Source: Halochromatium glycolicum (lineage in GTDB: Bacteria > Pseudomonadota > Gammaproteobacteria > Chromatiales > Chromatiaceae). From it: a stretch of DNA of 64,000 nt. Below the pieces are notes generated by a model. That model saw only the letters and a list, made by a program, of their open reading frames with translations, was not told where the DNA came from and did no database searches. The DNA lies in NCBI RefSeq assembly GCF_016584085.1, contig NZ_NRSJ01000010.1, positions 1-64,000 on the forward strand, in the 5' to 3' direction. The position numbers and the translations under genes are program-made. Positions 35,323 to 44,148 of this stretch are shown here, one piece after another. Each line of letters starts with the position of its first letter. Position 1 is the first letter of the stretch.

Positions 35323-37431
35323 ATGCGGCTGCGGCTGAGCCAGATACCGACCCTGTTGGGGCTTCTCGCGCTCGGCCTGCTGCTTGCGGCCCAGATCCGC
35401 TTCCCGAATGCGATGGGTTGGGCAAGGCACCTCGTATTCGATGCCTATATCGCCGCCGGGCCGGCCGTCACCGACGCCCCGGTCACCGTCGTGAGCATCG
35501 ATGAAGCGAGTCTTACGCGCGAGGGGCCCTGGCCTTGGCCGCCAGCGCGGCTTGCCGCCCTTGTCGACCGCACCCGTGACCTCGGCGCATCCATCGTTGC
35601 GCTCGCGCTGATCCCGTCCGAGCGCGGGGATGGCGCCCTCACGGCCGCGGACCCGAACGCTGCATCCCCAACGCCGGCTGCACAGCCCGTCGACCCACTC
35701 GCGGTCAGCCTCGCCCGGCTGCCCTCGGTCATGGGCTTCGCCCTCACACATAGCGGCGGGAGCGCGCTGCACCCGCCGCGGCACGCCGGCCTCGCGACCG
35801 TCGGCGAGCGCGACCTGCGCCTGCCGGGCCGGCTTCCGGCTAGCCTACTGCCACCGGCGCAGGCGTTGGAACTCGCGGCCGGCGCGGGCGCCCTGAACGT
35901 GTTTCCCGACCCGGATGGCCGCCTGCGGCGGCTGCCGCTGCTGGTGCAGATGGGGGACGCGCTCTACCCGTCGCTCGCGGCAGAGGTGTTCCGCCTCCGG
36001 CTCGGCGCTGGCTCCTACCTGGTGCGCGCGCAGCGCGGGCAAGCTGCCGAGACGCCCATCACGCTCAAGATCGGCGACAGGACCATCCGACTCAACGGCA
36101 ACGGGGAGGTCTGGCTGCACTTCGCGCCCCGCGCTGCGCTCCCGCGCATCAGCGCCAGCAGGGTGCTGCGGGATGAGGCGGAGGATGACGCGCTGCGCGC
36201 CCGGATCGCGATCATCGGGGTCGAGGCCGCAGGAATAGGCACCGCAATCGCATCGCCGCTCGGCGAACGCCTCGCTCCGGCAGAGATCCACGCCCAAGCG
36301 CTGGCGCAGCTGATGAGCGGCGTCCATCCATGGCGGCCCGCCTGGGCCGCCGGCGCCGAGCTGACGGTCGCGGCGGCCGGCGGGCTGCTGCTCATCGGCA
36401 TCGCGCTCTGGCGGCGCGGCCTGTGGCTGGTGGTGACCGGCGCAGGCATGGTCGGTTCTGTGATCGCCGCCGGCTACCTGCTCTTCAGCACGCAGCGGCT
36501 GCTGCTCGATCCTCTCTCCCCAGCGATCACCATCACCGTGGTCTATGTCGTCCTCGCGCTCAGCAGCTACCTGATCTCGGAGCACGAGCGGCGCTGGGTC
36601 CAGCGGGCCTTTGCGCGCTATCTGTCGCCGGCGCTGCTGCAGCATCTGACGCGGCACCCGGAGCAGCTCAAGCTGAGCGGGGAGCGCCGCGAATGCAGTT
36701 TCATCATGACGGACCTGGCCGGGTTCACGCCGCTCGTAGAGCAGAGCGAGCCGGAAGCCCTCGTCGACCTGTTGAACCGATATCTCGACCGCCTCCTCGA
36801 GGTCATCTTTGCCCATCAGGGCACGCTCGACCGCATCGTCGGCGACGCGGTATCGGTCCGGTTCTCAGCGCCGGTCCACCAGCCCGACCATGCGCAGCGC
36901 GCGGTCGACTGCGCGCTGGCGTTGGACCACGCCGCCCACGCATTCGCCACTGAGATGCGGCAAGCGGGGGTCCCCTTCGGCGAGACTCGCATCGGCGTCC
37001 ACACCGGTGAGGTCATCGTTGGCAATTTCGGCGGCAGCCGGCACCTCGACTATCGCGCGTTCGGCGACGCCATCAATACCGCGGCGCGTCTCGAGACCGC
37101 GAACAAGGTCGTTGGTACCCGGATCATCGTCAGCGCCGATGCCTGTGCGCGCTGCACGGAGCCGGCACCCATGCGGCCGATCGGCGACCTCCTGCTCAAG
37201 GGAAAGGCGCATCCGGTCGCCGCGCTGACGCCGTTCTCGGCGGACGAGCGCGCAAGCGAGCTGCCGCGCGACTACGAACGAGCCTATCGCGCCATGCAGC
37301 ATCTCGAGCCCAATGCGCGCGCGCTGTTCGAGACTTGCGCTGCGCGCTTTCCGGACGATGCCCTCACGCGCTTCCACCGCGAGCGGCTGCGCGCCGGCGA
37401 ACAGGGGACGGCGTTCAGCGTCGGCCTGTAA
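35323..37431 (+). CDS. CHASE2-domain class III nucleotide cyclase
   Basis: A first transmembrane helix (LLGLLALGLLLAAQI), a periplasmic CHASE2 sensor (VVSIDEASLTREGPWPWPPA ... GNGEVWLHFAP), three further helices (about 380-450), then a class III cyclase. The metal-binding Asp residues are in MTDLAGFTPLVE and IVGDAV; the transition-state Asn/Arg in INTAARLE. The position that is usually Lys for adenine recognition is Arg (LDRIVGD). ATG 35323 is taken; ATG 35260 is possible. It probably makes cAMP in response to a periplasmic cue relayed by FecR. A cAMP receiver candidate is the CNB-glutaminase immediately downstream. Confidence 0.85.
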   Translation: MRLRLSQIPTLLGLLALGLLLAAQIRFPNAMGWARHLVFDAYIAAGPAVTDAPVTVVSIDEASLTREGPWPWPPARLAALVDRTRDLGASIVALALIPSERGDGALTAADPNAASPTPAAQPVDPLAVSLARLPSVMGFALTHSGGSALHPPRHAGLATVGERDLRLPGRLPASLLPPAQALELAAGAGALNVFPDPDGRLRRLPLLVQMGDALYPSLAAEVFRLRLGAGSYLVRAQRGQAAETPITLKIGDRTIRLNGNGEVWLHFAPRAALPRISASRVLRDEAEDDALRARIAIIGVEAAGIGTAIASPLGERLAPAEIHAQALAQLMSGVHPWRPAWAAGAELTVAAAGGLLLIGIALWRRGLWLVVTGAGMVGSVIAAGYLLFSTQRLLLDPLSPAITITVVYVVLALSSYLISEHERRWVQRAFARYLSPALLQHLTRHPEQLKLSGERRECSFIMTDLAGFTPLVEQSEPEALVDLLNRYLDRLLEVIFAHQGTLDRIVGDAVSVRFSAPVHQPDHAQRAVDCALALDHAAHAFATEMRQAGVPFGETRIGVHTGEVIVGNFGGSRHLDYRAFGDAINTAARLETANKVVGTRIIVSADACARCTEPAPMRPIGDLLLKGKAHPVAALTPFSADERASELPRDYERAYRAMQHLEPNARALFETCAARFPDDALTRFHRERLRAGEQGTAFSVGL

Positions 37432-37450
37432 CCGTCGCGGGATCGCCGGC

Positions 37451-39292
37451 CTAGGCCAGATATTGGAGCAGCCGCGCGTTCCGCTTCAGCATCTCGGCGA
37501 AATGGGCCGCCAGGTTCACGAGCATCTTCGCGCACAGCGCATCATCGAGCGCCGCGAAAGGCACCTGGAGACAGACCATCGCGCTCTGCGCGGTCACGTT
37601 CGCGGTCCGATCCTGATCGCTCAGCAGCCCGATCTCACCGAAGACCGTGGCCGGCCCGAGCGTCGTCAGACGCAGGCGCCCGCCTTTTCCGGGCCATTCC
37701 TCGGTCCGGACCCAGACCTCGGCCTCGCCTTCGAGGATCGCGTAGAGACAATCGGCGGGCTCGCCAACCTTGACGATCAGGGTATCGGGCGCGAAGCGCT
37801 GGACGGCGCCGGCAGCGCGCACCGCATCCAACTCTGCCTCGTCGAACCCGGCGAACAGATACTGCGACTCCAACGCCGGCCCCTGACCCTCGGCCTCGGG
37901 CAGCCCCGCTTGCAGCAGCAACGCGCTTTCGCACCACTCCAATGCGCGGTCGGTCTCGTCGAACACCAGCCAATCAGGGGTCTGGGAGGCGATGACCGAC
38001 TTCTGCAGGTGGCGCCGGAACGGGTACAGGTGCCTGCACTCGGTGAAGAACAGGTAGCTGCCGCTGGCTTGCGCCTTCGCGCAGAGGTCACCGAGCAGGC
38101 CGGCGGAGGCCTGGTCCATGTCGATCAGGCGCTTGAGATCGACGATCAGCGCCTCGGCATCATCGAGTGCCCCAAGCACCTGCAGCGCCACCGACTCGGC
38201 GCTGCCGAACAGCAACTGCCCCTGCAGCTCGAGCACACGGATGCGCTCCCCGTGCTGCTGCAGCCAACGCTGCTGCAGATCGCCGCGGCGGCGCCGGGAT
38301 GGCGCCTGACCGCAGTCATAGCCCCGCCGGATCACCGACGCTGAGGTCCCTTGAGCGACGTTGAACATGTGCAGACCGAAATCCCTCGAGACGCGCTCGC
38401 AGACGCGAATCCCGCGCACACTGTTGCCCTTGTCGTCGAGCCTTGGCGAGAACACCCCGAGCCCGAACTGACCGGGCAGCACCGCCATGATGCCGCCGCC
38501 GACGCCGCTCTTCGCGGGCATGCCGACGTTGAAGATCCAGCCGCCCGAGAAGTCGTACATGCCGCAGGTACTCATGATGCTGAGAACCCGGTGCACCCAG
38601 TCGGACTTCAACGCGACGATGCCGCTCACCGGATTGACGCCGCCGTTCGCCAGGCAGGCACCCATCAGCGCGAGGTCACGGGCCGTCACCAGCATCGAGC
38701 ACTGGCGGAAATAGAGATCGACCACCTCTTCCGGCCGGCGGTCCAGGATGCCGTGACCATAGAGCAGGTGCGCAATCGCGCGATTTCGATGCCCGGTCTC
38801 GCTCTCCGAGCGGTACACCGCCTCGTCGATACTGAGCTCGCGGCCGCAATAGCGCCTGAATGCCTCCAGCAGATGCTGCAGCGGGTCGACGCCATCCTCA
38901 TGCTCGATCAGGCCCGTGGTCGCGATCGCGCCGGCGTTGATCATCGGGTTCAGCGGCCGCCCGGTGTCCGGCTCCAGGCTGATGGAGTTGAAGGCCTCCC
39001 CCGTTGGCTCGACGCCGACCTTGCTCAGCACCGCATCCAGCCCGCGGTCCTCGAGCGCAAGCCCGTAGCTGACCGCCTTCGAGATCGACTGTACCGTGAA
39101 CGGCTGCCGCGAATCGCCGACCTGATAGACGTGACCGTCGACCGTGACCAACGCGATCCCGAGCCAATCCGGGTCTGCGCGCGTGAGCTCCGGGATATAA
39201 CTGGCGATCTCGCCGGCGGAGACGGTCTGCAGCTCTGCATGCAGGCGTTCGAGGTACTGCTGGACGGGTGAAATCGCAAGCGGTTGGTTCAT
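37451..39292 (-). CDS. glsA: Glutaminase with STAS and cyclic-nucleotide-binding domains
   Basis: Residues about 1-310 form a serine-dependent beta-lactamase-fold glutaminase: FTVQSISKAVSYGLAL with the catalytic Ser-x-x-Lys, NPMINAGAIATTGL, SESETGHRNRAIAHLL, and AKSGVGGGIMAVLPGQFGLG. It converts glutamine to glutamate and ammonia. After an Arg-rich linker come a STAS-like domain (ILELQGQLLFGSAESV-type region) and a Crp-type cNMP-binding domain with GEPADCLYAILEGEAEVWV and FGEIGLLSDQDRTANVTA. The standard enzyme is about 310 residues; this one is 614. It is convergent with the CHASE2 cyclase gene (19-base gap). ATG 39292 matches the family start; ATG 39298 also possible. Confidence 0.88.
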   Translation of the reverse strand: MNQPLAISPVQQYLERLHAELQTVSAGEIASYIPELTRADPDWLGIALVTVDGHVYQVGDSRQPFTVQSISKAVSYGLALEDRGLDAVLSKVGVEPTGEAFNSISLEPDTGRPLNPMINAGAIATTGLIEHEDGVDPLQHLLEAFRRYCGRELSIDEAVYRSESETGHRNRAIAHLLYGHGILDRRPEEVVDLYFRQCSMLVTARDLALMGACLANGGVNPVSGIVALKSDWVHRVLSIMSTCGMYDFSGGWIFNVGMPAKSGVGGGIMAVLPGQFGLGVFSPRLDDKGNSVRGIRVCERVSRDFGLHMFNVAQGTSASVIRRGYDCGQAPSRRRRGDLQQRWLQQHGERIRVLELQGQLLFGSAESVALQVLGALDDAEALIVDLKRLIDMDQASAGLLGDLCAKAQASGSYLFFTECRHLYPFRRHLQKSVIASQTPDWLVFDETDRALEWCESALLLQAGLPEAEGQGPALESQYLFAGFDEAELDAVRAAGAVQRFAPDTLIVKVGEPADCLYAILEGEAEVWVRTEEWPGKGGRLRLTTLGPATVFGEIGLLSDQDRTANVTAQSAMVCLQVPFAALDDALCAKMLVNLAAHFAEMLKRNARLLQYLA

Positions 39293-39615
39293 CGGCATTC
39301 CAGCAGACGCACTACGACGGTGCGGTTGATCGGAAACCGGGCGCCAAAGTCGTGCGAAGGACGCGGCAGGACCCGGCGGCGGGCGAGCAGGTTCAGGGCC
39401 GCGCTCCCGCATGGAGCGCATTCCGGGCGGGGTAAGCAGCTATCAGACCAGGCTGCTGTCTCTGCTGTCTCTGCTTTAGCCTTGCCCAACCATTAGCGAC
39501 GATCGCTAGGCATCCTCGCCGTGCCGCATCAACGGCCCCGGGCCGGCCTCAAGCGGAAGGTTGGCCCCAGAGCGATTATTCGCGCGCGGCTTGGCGCGAG
39601 CCGCCCGAAGCGCAC

Positions 39616-40005
39616 CTACTCGACAACGCGCGCGATCACCTTGCCTCCGCAGGCGGCGAAGCACTCGCGGTAGCCCTGGTCGCACGCGAGCGTGCTGCTG
39701 TAAGGGCAAGGGCTCGGGCTGACGCAGTGCTTGGCGCCGCTCTCCTTGCAGGCGTTGTAGTTCTGCTGCATGACGCTGTAGTTGTTCTGGCACTGCTGAT
39801 TCATGATCTGCTTCATCTGCCGGCAGTTGCTCGCCGCGTTTTGGCATTGGGAGGTGCAGACCCGACCTTCTGTCGACTCGGGCGGGATGTAGTCGTAGAC
39901 GATCCGCGGCCCGCAGCCGACGAGCGCGATCAGCACCAGCATCAGGCTGCCGCGCGCGAACAGCCGACAACCCACATTCGCGAGCACAGGTTCCGGAACA
40001 TGCAT
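39616..40005 (-). CDS. Cysteine-rich lipoprotein
   Basis: A 129-residue protein. The leader RGSLMLVLIALVGC is a clear lipobox, followed by a mature domain with ten or so regularly spaced cysteines (CTSQCQNAASNC, QQCQNNYS, NACKESGAKHC, PCPYSSTLACDQGYRECFAAC). The pattern implies a disulfide-stapled periplasmic fold. I do not recognise the family. ATG 40005 is chosen; ATG 40020 is nearby. Confidence 0.65.
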   Translation of the reverse strand: MHVPEPVLANVGCRLFARGSLMLVLIALVGCGPRIVYDYIPPESTEGRVCTSQCQNAASNCRQMKQIMNQQCQNNYSVMQQNYNACKESGAKHCVSPSPCPYSSTLACDQGYRECFAACGGKVIARVVE

Positions 40006-40158
40006 CAATCCGTTCTCCATGAGAGCTACCAGCAAGGGTCCAACGGGTCGAGCCGCCAGCACCGGCCCGCTTTGTGCGGCCGGCGCGCCGGACAATACCA
40101 TCGACACCGGGTCGGGCGTCGCACTCGGCCGGCGGGACTCAGCTTACTCCGTTGGCGA

Positions 40159-41118
40159 ATTGACGAGAAACAGCGCCGACTGGCGCTGCTGGTCGCGGCG
40201 CTGCTCAGCCTCGCCCCACTCGGGCTGAGCGCGGAGCAGAACGCGCAGGGCCAGCCCGCGGCGAAGGAGCCGATGCCGATCGCGGACGCGCATCTCCACT
40301 ATAAGTGGAACCAGGCCGAGGTGACCTCGCCGCAAGAAGCGGCAGCGGCGTTGCGCGCGAACAAGGTCGAGCTGGCGGTCGTGACCGGGACGCCGGCCGA
40401 GCGGGCGCTCGAGCTCTACGAAGAGGCCCCTGAGATCGTGGTGCCGATCTTCGGCGCCTACCGTCGCGGCGGCGACTGGTTCGGCTGGCAGGCGCGCGAT
40501 TCATTGGTCGACGAGGCGCGCGAAGCGCTCGAGAACGGCCCCTACCGCGGGATCGGCGAGCTGCATCTGATCGGGGGCTTCGCGATGCGCTGGAACCGCA
40601 GCGACGTGCTGCAGGCGCTGCTGAAACTGACGGCCGAGCACGATGTGCCGATGCTGATCCACACTGAGTTCTCGCGCGCTGAGCCGACGCTCTCGATCTG
40701 CAAGGACAATCCGGACAACCGGATCGTGCTCGCGCACGCAGGCGCCGCGCTCTCTCCGGCCGAGGTGCGCCGGGTGCTCGACGCCTGCCCGAACCTGTGG
40801 ATGGACCTCTCCGCGCGCGACCCGTGGCGTTTCATCAGCTTTCCGATCAGCGATGACGACGGCCGTCTGCTACCGGAGTGGGAGGCGCTGGTGTTGGACT
40901 ATCCGAGCCGCTTCGTCATCGGCTCCGACGCCGTCTGGCCAGTGGACCGACTCGACGCCTGGGATCGCGCCGACACCGGCTGGGAGCACATCGGGGATTT
41001 TCTGGATTTCCACCGCCGCTGGGCGTCGTTCCTGCCGGAGATGATTCGGCGCAAGGTGCTGCTTGAAAACGCCATAACACTATTCCGGCCGGAAACTGAC
41101 AATGGGACAGGTCATTGA
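40159..41118 (+). CDS. Exported amidohydrolase (metal-dependent hydrolase)
   Basis: About 320 residues: a signal-like segment (RRLALLVAALLSLAPLGLSA), then the amidohydrolase-2 pattern with IADAHLHYKWN (HxH metal ligands), GIGELHLIGGF, MLIHTEFSRAEP (His), IVLAHAGAALSP (His) and FVIGSDAVWP (Asp). It resembles TIM-barrel phosphotriesterase/TatD-like hydrolases. The start is unclear: no ATG or GTG lies at the proper place, and the coordinate given is an in-frame ATT. A frameshift or error near the 5' end is possible, since the upstream frame is antisense to the Cys-rich lipoprotein. Confidence 0.65.
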   Translation: MDEKQRRLALLVAALLSLAPLGLSAEQNAQGQPAAKEPMPIADAHLHYKWNQAEVTSPQEAAAALRANKVELAVVTGTPAERALELYEEAPEIVVPIFGAYRRGGDWFGWQARDSLVDEAREALENGPYRGIGELHLIGGFAMRWNRSDVLQALLKLTAEHDVPMLIHTEFSRAEPTLSICKDNPDNRIVLAHAGAALSPAEVRRVLDACPNLWMDLSARDPWRFISFPISDDDGRLLPEWEALVLDYPSRFVIGSDAVWPVDRLDAWDRADTGWEHIGDFLDFHRRWASFLPEMIRRKVLLENAITLFRPETDNGTGH

Positions 41119-41200
41119 AGTCGGTCGGCCTTCGGTAACCCCTGACAGCTGAAGCGCCGGCATTGCTGGGCCAACAGCCAGACCCGCTCGACCCCTTTTT

Positions 41201-41486
41201 CTTCCGGTCCTGCCTTGCCGGAGACGGTGAGATCGATTCGAGCCCTTTGCGCTTTGCGCGTTCTCTAAGTCCCTGACTCAACGACGGGATTGATCGCCGC
41301 TTCGGCTTTGAGCAGCGCGCCATCCGAGGCACCGCGATCATCAGCGTGCTAGAAATCAGTCGGCCCCGCATCGACAGCTTGACAGCTCGCGGAAGGTTAG
41401 ACTCGGGCGGTTCCGAGACCGTGATAGCGCAACTCTCTCAAAGTGTCAGAAAACTTTACACGATTGACGCGGATCAGGCGCTTAGC
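41201..41486. repeat. 286-bp direct repeat, copy 1
   Basis: Nearly identical to 41520-41805, offset 319 bases. It contains CTTCCGGTCCTG at its left end and GTGTCAGAAAACTTTACAC (41443-41461) near its right end. No gene lies in it; a protein-like fragment (RFGFEQRAIRGTAIISVLEI) is repeated too. Confidence 0.92.
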
Positions 41487-41519
41487 GTTAGAACAAAGTA
41501 CGCGGTTCTTGCGATTATT

Positions 41520-41805
41520 CTTCCGGTCCTGTCTTCCCGGAGACGTTGAGGTCGATTCGAGCCCTTTACGCTTTGCGCGTTCTCTAAGTCCCTGACTCAA
41601 CGACAGGATTGATCGCCGCGTCGGCTTTGAGCAGCGCGCCATCCGAGGCACCGCGATCATCAGCGTGCTAGAAATCCGTCGGCCCTGCATCGACAGCTTG
41701 GCAACTCGCAGGAGGACCAACTTGGGCCGCTCGAAGACCGTGATAGCGCAACTCTCTCAAAGTGTCAGAAAACTTTACACGATTGACGCGGATCAGGCGC
41801 TTAGC
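41520..41805. repeat. 286-bp direct repeat, copy 2
   Basis: Second copy of the tandem duplication, with a few point differences. It ends 130 bases before the first VPLPA-CTERM gene and supplies its proximal upstream region, including a second GTGTCAGAAAACTTTACAC (41762-41780). Confidence 0.92.
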
Positions 41806-41840
41806 CTTGAAAAAAACCCCCCAAACAGACTCGTATGATT

Positions 41841-41857
41841 TTGGCATGTGAATTGTT
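41841..41857 (+). promoter_or_regulatory. Possible sigma54 promoter of a VPLPA-CTERM gene
   Basis: TTGGCATGTGAATTGTT fits the -24 box (TTGGCA-G) and -12 TTG well, but the invariant GC at -12 is GT, so it may be weak. It is 80 bases before the ATG and about 70 after the imperfect palindrome GTGTCAGAAAACTTTACAC. Many PEP-CTERM genes are known to depend on sigma54 and the PrsR activator. Confidence 0.45.
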
Positions 41858-41936
41858 AGCACGATACCGCCTGCATCCGAAGGCGCTCAACGGGTGGCGT
41901 TAGCATGTTAAACACACCACGGAGGATATATCATCC

Positions 41937-42614
41937 ATGCTCCCTCAAATTCAGAAGCTACAGGTCCGTTTTGCAATCGTCTCAACGCTTTTGCTGCCAA
42001 TTCTTGCGCAGGCAAGTGTTGTTGAAATCTCTGGGGATGTAGCAATCGTTTCTCCGCCGCCGTCTGTAGAGCAGGGAGAATTTGAAAGCAATACTCGAAT
42101 TGCAGTGTTCCCTGAGCTACAGGGCGTTCTTCTCAACGCACCTCTCGACGTCGATGCGCTAAATCCCGGATCTTATGGACCTGGCGCTGATCTGAATAGC
42201 TTTCCCCCAGCCGCGATTCCCGAGGGAACGCTTGTTTCTAGTTACTATCTGCATGCAGATCAAATTGGTTCAAGCGGATCAACATCCGTCTTTGGAACGG
42301 TCAGGTTTGACACAGATATCTTGGGTATCGCGTTTACCAAAGAAAGGCTTAGCAGTACTAGAGTCATACTAGGCTTGCCCACAACTACATATGACAACAG
42401 TCAAACTGCCGTGAACGGTACAGACCAGATCGTCATTAGTAATGATCTCCGCACAGTTACATTCGATGTGAACCAAGGTCCTGGCGCAGATAGTATGCGC
42501 GTCATAACACAAGTTGTTCCTTTGCCACCTGCACTCTGGCTTTTTATTTCTGGAGTTGCCGGTCTCGCTTCTATCGGGATGACAAGGAGCAATAAGAAGA
42601 AGCGGAACCATTGA
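41937..42614 (+). CDS. VPLPA-CTERM sorted secreted protein
   Basis: A 225-residue exported protein: signal peptide (FAIVSTLLLPILAQAS), a mature domain without recognised catalytic motif, and the C-terminal sorting signal VVPLPPALWLFISGVAGLAS followed by a basic tail (SNKKKRNH). Exosortase would cleave and attach or release it at the cell surface, typically with exopolysaccharide. GGAGG precedes the ATG. The gene is clearly less GC-rich than its surroundings, suggesting transfer. An IS630 transposase gene begins 60 bases after its stop. Confidence 0.85.
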   Translation: MLPQIQKLQVRFAIVSTLLLPILAQASVVEISGDVAIVSPPPSVEQGEFESNTRIAVFPELQGVLLNAPLDVDALNPGSYGPGADLNSFPPAAIPEGTLVSSYYLHADQIGSSGSTSVFGTVRFDTDILGIAFTKERLSSTRVILGLPTTTYDNSQTAVNGTDQIVISNDLRTVTFDVNQGPGADSMRVITQVVPLPPALWLFISGVAGLASIGMTRSNKKKRNH

Positions 42615-42674
42615 ACTATAGTTAACAGCAATTTGGTCTATAATTAAGAGGGTAAGCTCAGAACTGACTCGGAG

Positions 42675-43745
42675 GTGATGAAGATGACCCGCAGTCGTCG
42701 CATCGAGATTCCGAACAAAACGTTGTTGCGCCGGTATTTAGAAGAAGAAAAGGACCCCACCGTGCGCCTGCGCCTGACCGTGCTGAACCTGATCGCCGAG
42801 CTGCCACGCTCGCTCTCATTGGCGCAGATCTGCGTGATGGTCGATGTGCCCGAGCCGACCGCCTATGTGTGGGTGCGTGCCTGGCGTGATCGCGAGCATC
42901 CGACCGAGAGCGGTGGCGAGCCAGGCCGACCGCCCGCGCTCGATGACGACGACTTGAACGCCCTGAAGGCCCTGCTCGAAGACCGCCCGTTCTGGCAGAC
43001 CCGCGAGGTGCGCACCCTGATCCGCGAGCACTTTGGTGTGACCCTCTCCGAGAGCCAGGTCAGCCGCATCTTGCGCGACAAGCTCGGGATGCACTTCGGC
43101 AAGCCGTATCCTTACGATGCCAAACGCCCCAGCGACGCCGAGGCGCAGCTCGAGCAGCGCTTGATCGACGCCTATGAGCGCCTGCGGGCGCAGGGGCTCA
43201 GCGATACAGAGATCGCCCTCGGCTTCCTCGACGAGGCCAGCCCCCAACTGACGGCCAACACCGCCCGGGTCTGGCACTTCGGTCATGGCGAGATCACCAA
43301 GAACACCGCGCGCCTGAAAGCCAACGCCATCGGCTTCTACGCCCTCATCGGCACGTCCTTGCAGGACTTCCTGCCGCGGTCCAACCAGACGGCGATCGCC
43401 GCGTTCTTCGACGCCATCAAGGCCGCCAATGCCGACTACCAGGCCATCATCGCGATCCTCGACCACTTCAGCAGCCATCACGCCGCCGAAGTCAAGCAGG
43501 CGGCCAAAGAACACGCCATCGAGCTGGTCTTCCTGCCACCCTACGCACCGGACCTCAACCCGATCGAATTCATCTGGAAGAGCGTCAAGCGGGTCATCTC
43601 GGTGAACTTCATCGGCTCGCTCGACGAACTGAAACACCACATCCGCGTGACCTTCAACGAAGCCAGCCAGTATTGCTCCTATGCGCGGTCCTGGATCGAG
43701 CGTTTCGTGCCGCATGTCTTAGACTATAAAGAATTTTGCGGATGA
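42675..43745 (+). mobile_element. IS630-family transposase
   Basis: A full-length 356-residue DDE transposase in one frame. N-terminal HTH segments (LAQICVMVDVPEPTAYVWVR; winged part REVRTLIREHFGVTLSESQV) are followed by the catalytic acids in ALGFLDEASPQL, AIIAILDHFSSHHAAEV and APDLNPIEFIWKSVKR (D-D-E). It appears intact and possibly active. GC content is higher than in the flanking VPLPA-CTERM genes. GGAGGTGATGAAG supplies the start. Terminal inverted repeats and the TA target duplication expected for IS630 were not resolved by eye. Confidence 0.88.
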
Positions 43746-44148
43746 CCATACAATCCAATTCGTTGACACAGGTACCCCTATAGGGTACTTTCACCCCTGA
43801 GCAGGTCAATATAAAACTACCTGCTAATCCGTCGACTGAGCACCGGATTGTGCCGTTGTATTCGCTCGAATCAAACCACAAGCCCTAGTGTTCTTCATCA
43901 ACAGAGACGCCTACTGGTAGCCGATTACACTCGAAAAACAATACCTCATTGATTTGGCAACCGGACACCGTTGTCCCCTGTGTTCACGCCCATCCCGGAC
44001 GTATACCAGCAAATCAAGCGGGTTCAAAAAGCGTGCGTCTGGCACAAAGTGTGACTAAACGCTAGGAGTAGCGCTCTCTTTGGTCGTCTTAACTCATATG
44101 TCAGGCAGCGACAAAGCTGTGAAATTTGCTTTTTTAAGGAGATAATCA
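43746..44148. other. Intergenic region with two palindromes
   Basis: No gene. It contains GTACCCCTATAGGGTAC (43772-43788), an almost perfect palindrome, and GGACA-CCGT-TGTCC (43963-43976). CTGGCACAAAGTGTGAC (about 44039-44055) has a good sigma54 -24 half but a poor -12 half, 95 bases before the next VPLPA-CTERM gene. AAGGAG precedes that gene's ATG. Confidence 0.45.

Noticed and set aside
41230..41245. GATCGATTCGAGCCC as a tRNA T-arm
   Set aside because: No cloverleaf can be built around it, and it is part of the tandem duplication.
43772..43788. GTACCCCTATAGGGTAC as an attachment site or IS end
   Set aside because: No second copy flanking the IS630 element or any integrase; kept only as a noted palindrome.
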